From assembly GCA_022432975.1 (NCBI GenBank), contig CM039505.1, positions 49,311,897-49,375,896 of the forward strand: 64,000 nt of DNA, read 5' to 3'. The notes under the pieces were generated by a model. The model was not told where the DNA came from and did no database searches. It saw only the letters and a list, made by a program, of their open reading frames with translations. The stretch is from Begonia masoniana (taxonomy: Eukaryota; Streptophyta; Magnoliopsida; Cucurbitales; Begoniaceae). Of this stretch, positions 61,004 through 64,000 are shown one piece after another (the stretch's first letter is position 1; the number at the start of each line of letters is the position of its first letter). The translations under genes were made by a program, and so were the position numbers.

Positions 61004-62501
61004 GATGGATAGTGTTGGTGAAAATTCGCATGTTCAATCGAAAAGAGTTAAGTCTAATGTCTGGATTCAATACAAAAGGTACCAAATACTAATTCAGCAA
61101 AATGAAATTATTGTGGACAAATTTACGCTGCACACCTGATAAAAAATGGGACTTCTAGTTTACTAAAGCATATTAAAGTATGCAAAATGTGTCCACAAAA
61201 TTTAGACACTAAGCAATCAACTTTGATATTTAAACCTCTTGCGAGCAAGATTCCTGATGATGTACCCATATTTACAGTAATGGTTGCGTGAGAAATGCTC
61301 TCAAAGATGATTATCTTGGATGAATTATCATTGAAAGTGGTTGAAAGAATTGGTTTTAGAATATTTTGTTTGTGTCTAAATTCTAAATTTATTATGTCAT
61401 CTAGAAGAACAGTTGCACGAGATATTTGAAAGATTTTTCTGTAAGAAGAAACCAAGTTGAAGAACTATTTTTGTTCAACATCACAAAGGGTATGTTTGAC
61501 CATCGACATATGGACATCAATTCAGAATTTGAATTACACAGTACTGACATGTCATTATATTGATGAAAATCAGATTGTGCACAAGAAGATATAGAACTTT
61601 TGTTTGATTCCGAATCACAAGGGTGAATCTATTGGTAAGTCAATTGAAAAATGTCTGCTTGATTGGGAGATTGAAAAAGTTACAACTGTAACTGTTGACA
61701 ATGCATCTTCTAACGACGTTGCTATTTCTCATCTAACGAAGACGATTTGAAATTGGAAGTGGTTAATTTTAAATGGTGATCATATACATGTGAGGTGTGT
61801 TGCACATGTTTTAAATTTGATTGTTTTTTATGGTTAAACATGATGAGTCCATATCAAGGGTAGCAAAGTTTTCAAGTATGTAAGGTTTTTTCTGGGAAGA
61901 TTGCAACATTTCAAAGCTTGTGTTGATGAGGTTAAAATTACTTGTAAAAGTAATTTGTTGTTTGACGTTCCTACACGTTGGAACTCCACGTATTTGATGT
62001 TGACAAGCGATAAGAAGTACGAAAAAGCTTTAGAAAAATTAGTAGAGAATGATGGTTCTTTCTTGCATGAAATGAGAGGAGAAGATTCACCTACAATTGA
62101 AGATTGATTATGCATTCAAGAATACATGAAATTTTTAGAGACATTTCACTCTATGACACTTCATGTTTCTGCTTCTCTACATATTACTGCAAATATGCAC
62201 ATAGGTGAAGTGTGTAATTTGAAGATTGCTATTCATACACATGCTAATGGCGATAACATGATGCTAAGAAGAATGACAATCGAGATGCAAAAGAAGTTTG
62301 ACAAATATTGGGGTTCTTTTGATAAAATAAACATGCTTGTATATGTTGCTGCTGTTCTTGATCCAAGCCACAAAACAAGATTTTTACGGCATTATTTAAC
62401 CAGTTTATTTGACAGTGAAAGAGCGGCACGATACTTAAAGCATGTAGAAGATGTAATTAAAAAATTATATGTCGAATATAAATGTGATACCAATGAAGAT
62501 C
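61004..62501 (+). pseudogene. Ac-like hAT transposase, decayed
   Basis: It begins at ATG 61004, after an acceptor-like TATGGTAG. A BED zinc-finger remnant (CGQIYAAH, then SLLKHIKVCKMC) lies at about 61110-61190. Further on are TIDIWTS (about 61497), VTVDNASSND (about 61690), CVAHVLNLI (about 61797) and TRWNSTYLML (about 61974), all in family order. Many stops and frame changes are present. The region continues to VKKLYVEYK-like text and is cut at 62502 by an LTR-type element, so the C-terminal dimerisation domain is not in view. Confidence 0.88.
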
Positions 62502-64000
62502 TGTAACACCCGGTTTTATCGGATTAATTCTCTATTCTTTTAATTAATGGTACACTTTAAATGGCAATAATAAAAGTAGGGTTAGTGGATGACTAGGTAA
62601 GGGCATAAGAGTAATTGAAAATTTAAAAGTGGATAACGTATTTGTAACGACCCCTCATCCCAGCAAGATATTGTCCGCTCCGGGGATTGGGCCGCAGCCC
62701 AATATCCTCCCCTCACGGCTTTGTTTGGCGAGAACTTCCCGGAAGGTCACCCAACCTAGAATTGCTCTCGCCGAAGCACGCTTAACTTTGGAGTTCTTAT
62801 GGGATCCGTCGCCAATCGTGCTCCAAAACGCGTCTTGCTATTTAGGGAGGGATCTCTTACATATGTTTCATTTCCATGTACTTCCCCAAGCGATGTGGGT
62901 TCGTAACGGCCCCTGCTTCAACGGAGAAACCACTCCGGCCCAGGTCAGCCCCAGGATCCGCGGAGCTTTACCCACCTCCGGCCCAGGTCAGCCCCAGGAT
63001 CAACGGAGAATGGGTGGTTCCTTATCAGTTCGTTGAAAGACGGGTCGTCACAATCACCCCCCCTCGGGGGCCCAACGTCCTCGTTGGCCACATTTTTGGT
63101 TGGGTACAGGCTCTGATACCATTTATAACGACCCCTCATCCCAGCAAGATATTGTCCGCTCCGGGGATTGGGCCGCAGCCCAATATCCTCCCCTCACGGC
63201 TTTGTTTGGCGAGAACTTCCCGTAAGGTCACCTAACCTGGAATTGCTCTCGCCGAAGCACGCTTAACTTCGGAGTTCTTATGGGATCCGTCGCCAATCGT
63301 ACTCCAAAACACGTCTTGCTATTTAGGGAGGGATCTCTTACATATGTTTCATTTCCATGTACTTCCCCAAGTGATGTGGGTTCGTAACGGCCCCTGCTTC
63401 AACGGAGAAACCACTCCAGCCCAGGTCAGCCCCAGGATCTGCGGAGCTTTACCCACCTCCGGCCCAGGTCAGCCCCAGGATCCGCGGAGAATGGGTGGTT
63501 CCTTATCAGTCCATTGAAAGACGGGTCGTCACAGTATTTAAGGAAAGAAGTTTGGGTTTAATGCACTGTAGCCGCGACTATTCCCTATTTTCTCTCTTTC
63601 GGTCTTCAGCTGAAGCAGCAGAGCTCTCTAGGCGATTCTTCTACTCGAATCTTCTCCGAACTAGGTGAGCCCTATTTCGATTTCTTGCTGTACTGGTAGC
63701 TATCGATGATTGGAGAGAGTATAAATATGAGTTTTGTGAATGCTGTATGGGTAAGCTAGTCCGAGTTTTGTGGTAAATCGGGAATGTGCTATGAACTAAA
63801 CTTCCAAACTAGTTTCGCTAGATTTCTGGATAGATTATAATGAGGCTTAGTAGAAATCTGATTAATATTCTGTTTATGACTTAGGTGAACAAAACTTCTG
63901 AAGTAGTTTGAAACCGAGCATTTCCAGGAGAGTCAGGTAAGTGAAGTATGCTTGTGTCTTCAGGCCTACATCACAAAACAGTAGGATTGTGTATGCTTGA
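62502..64000 (+). mobile_element. LTR of the long TGTAAYACCC family, running off the window
   Basis: It starts TGTAACACCCGG, and its first 140 bases align with the element at 27067 (for example GTAGGGTTAGTGGATGACTAGG). A Cassandra sits at 62643-63533. The family block CAGGTAAGTGAAG...CAGGCCTACATCACAAAACAG, read in short pieces, is at 63933-63984. Whether it is solo or part of a full element cannot be seen. Confidence 0.85.
62643..63533 (-). mobile_element. complete Cassandra TRIM in the 62502 LTR
   Basis: Two 410-bp LTRs, 62643-63052 and 63124-63533, flank a short interior. On the minus strand this holds the primer-binding site TGGTATCAGAGCC followed by a purine tract. GTATT flanks both sides (62638-62642 and 63534-63538), an exact 5-bp TSD. 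Each LTR carries the 5S-derived segment in reverse. The two LTRs are very similar to each other. Confidence 0.95.

Larger units (their letters stand above)
57102..64000 (+). mobile_element. Ac-like hAT element, left part, running off the window
   Basis: The left end TAGAGGTGGGCAGAACCGG resembles the terminus at 54928. Then come GGTTC-rich subterminal sequence, a leader with a 177-bp tandem duplication, a donor CTAAG|GTATGATAT at 57781, and a decayed transposase from 61004. Two LTR-type elements interrupt it (57791-60461 and 62502 onward). The right terminus is not in the window. Confidence 0.8.

Overview
The window is plant nuclear DNA, most likely from a core eudicot. The base composition is AT-rich, the genes are interrupted by GT-AG introns, and the three recognisable host genes belong to plant-specific families. 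There are no prokaryotic features. The species cannot be named from the sequence alone.

Host genes. (1) An OZ/VAR3-type organellar RanBP2 zinc-finger protein lies on the minus strand (1728-5715, five exons). Its in-frame TAA cuts off a third family repeat that is still readable at 1263-1605. (2) An R2R3-MYB transcription factor of the MYB52/56/105/117 type lies on the plus strand (15237-16665, three exons, 351 aa). (3) A WOX11/12-type homeodomain protein lies on the minus strand (48666-50341, two exons, 251 aa). A first-exon fragment of a plant membrane protein (about 17490-17757) is probably a gene remnant. I see no tRNA, true rRNA gene or CRISPR.

Repeats. The rest is largely nested transposable elements, many with exact target-site duplications (TSDs). 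6.99-8.94 kb: a non-coding, LTR-like stretch with about 100 perfect TAAAA units. 9.9-11.9 kb: a solo LTR of the SIRE-like copia family, split by a Cassandra TRIM (LTRs carrying 5S rRNA sequence) that has been tandemly rearranged. 17.76-23.50 kb: a solo LTR containing an inverted solo LTR, which itself carries a 38-copy 22-bp minisatellite. 24.16-36.30 kb: a long-TIR Mutator-like element (MULE) whose transposase is broken by a Cassandra, a solo LTR (itself carrying a copia solo LTR) and another solo LTR; a second decayed gene runs convergently in its right half. 37.95-46.59 kb: a complete but degenerate SIRE-like copia element, minus strand, TSD AGATT. 53.69-53.94 kb: a 250-bp MITE with a 9-bp TSD. 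54.93-56.45 kb: a hAT-type element that has captured spliced-gene pieces of a nucleosome assembly protein 1 (NAP1) gene. 57.10 kb to the end: an Ac-like hAT element with a decayed transposase, split by two solo-LTR-type elements, the second carrying another Cassandra.

How it fits together. The host genes have stayed almost free of insertions, while new elements have repeatedly landed in older ones, so their relative order can be read directly. The observations most worth following are the Pack-hAT with NAP1 exons, the MULE with a convergent second gene and palindromic subterminal arrays, the family of long solo LTRs sharing splice-like modules, and the premature stop in the OZ/VAR3-like gene. 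All positions come from reading the sequence by eye; family names rest on recognised motifs, not on database searches.
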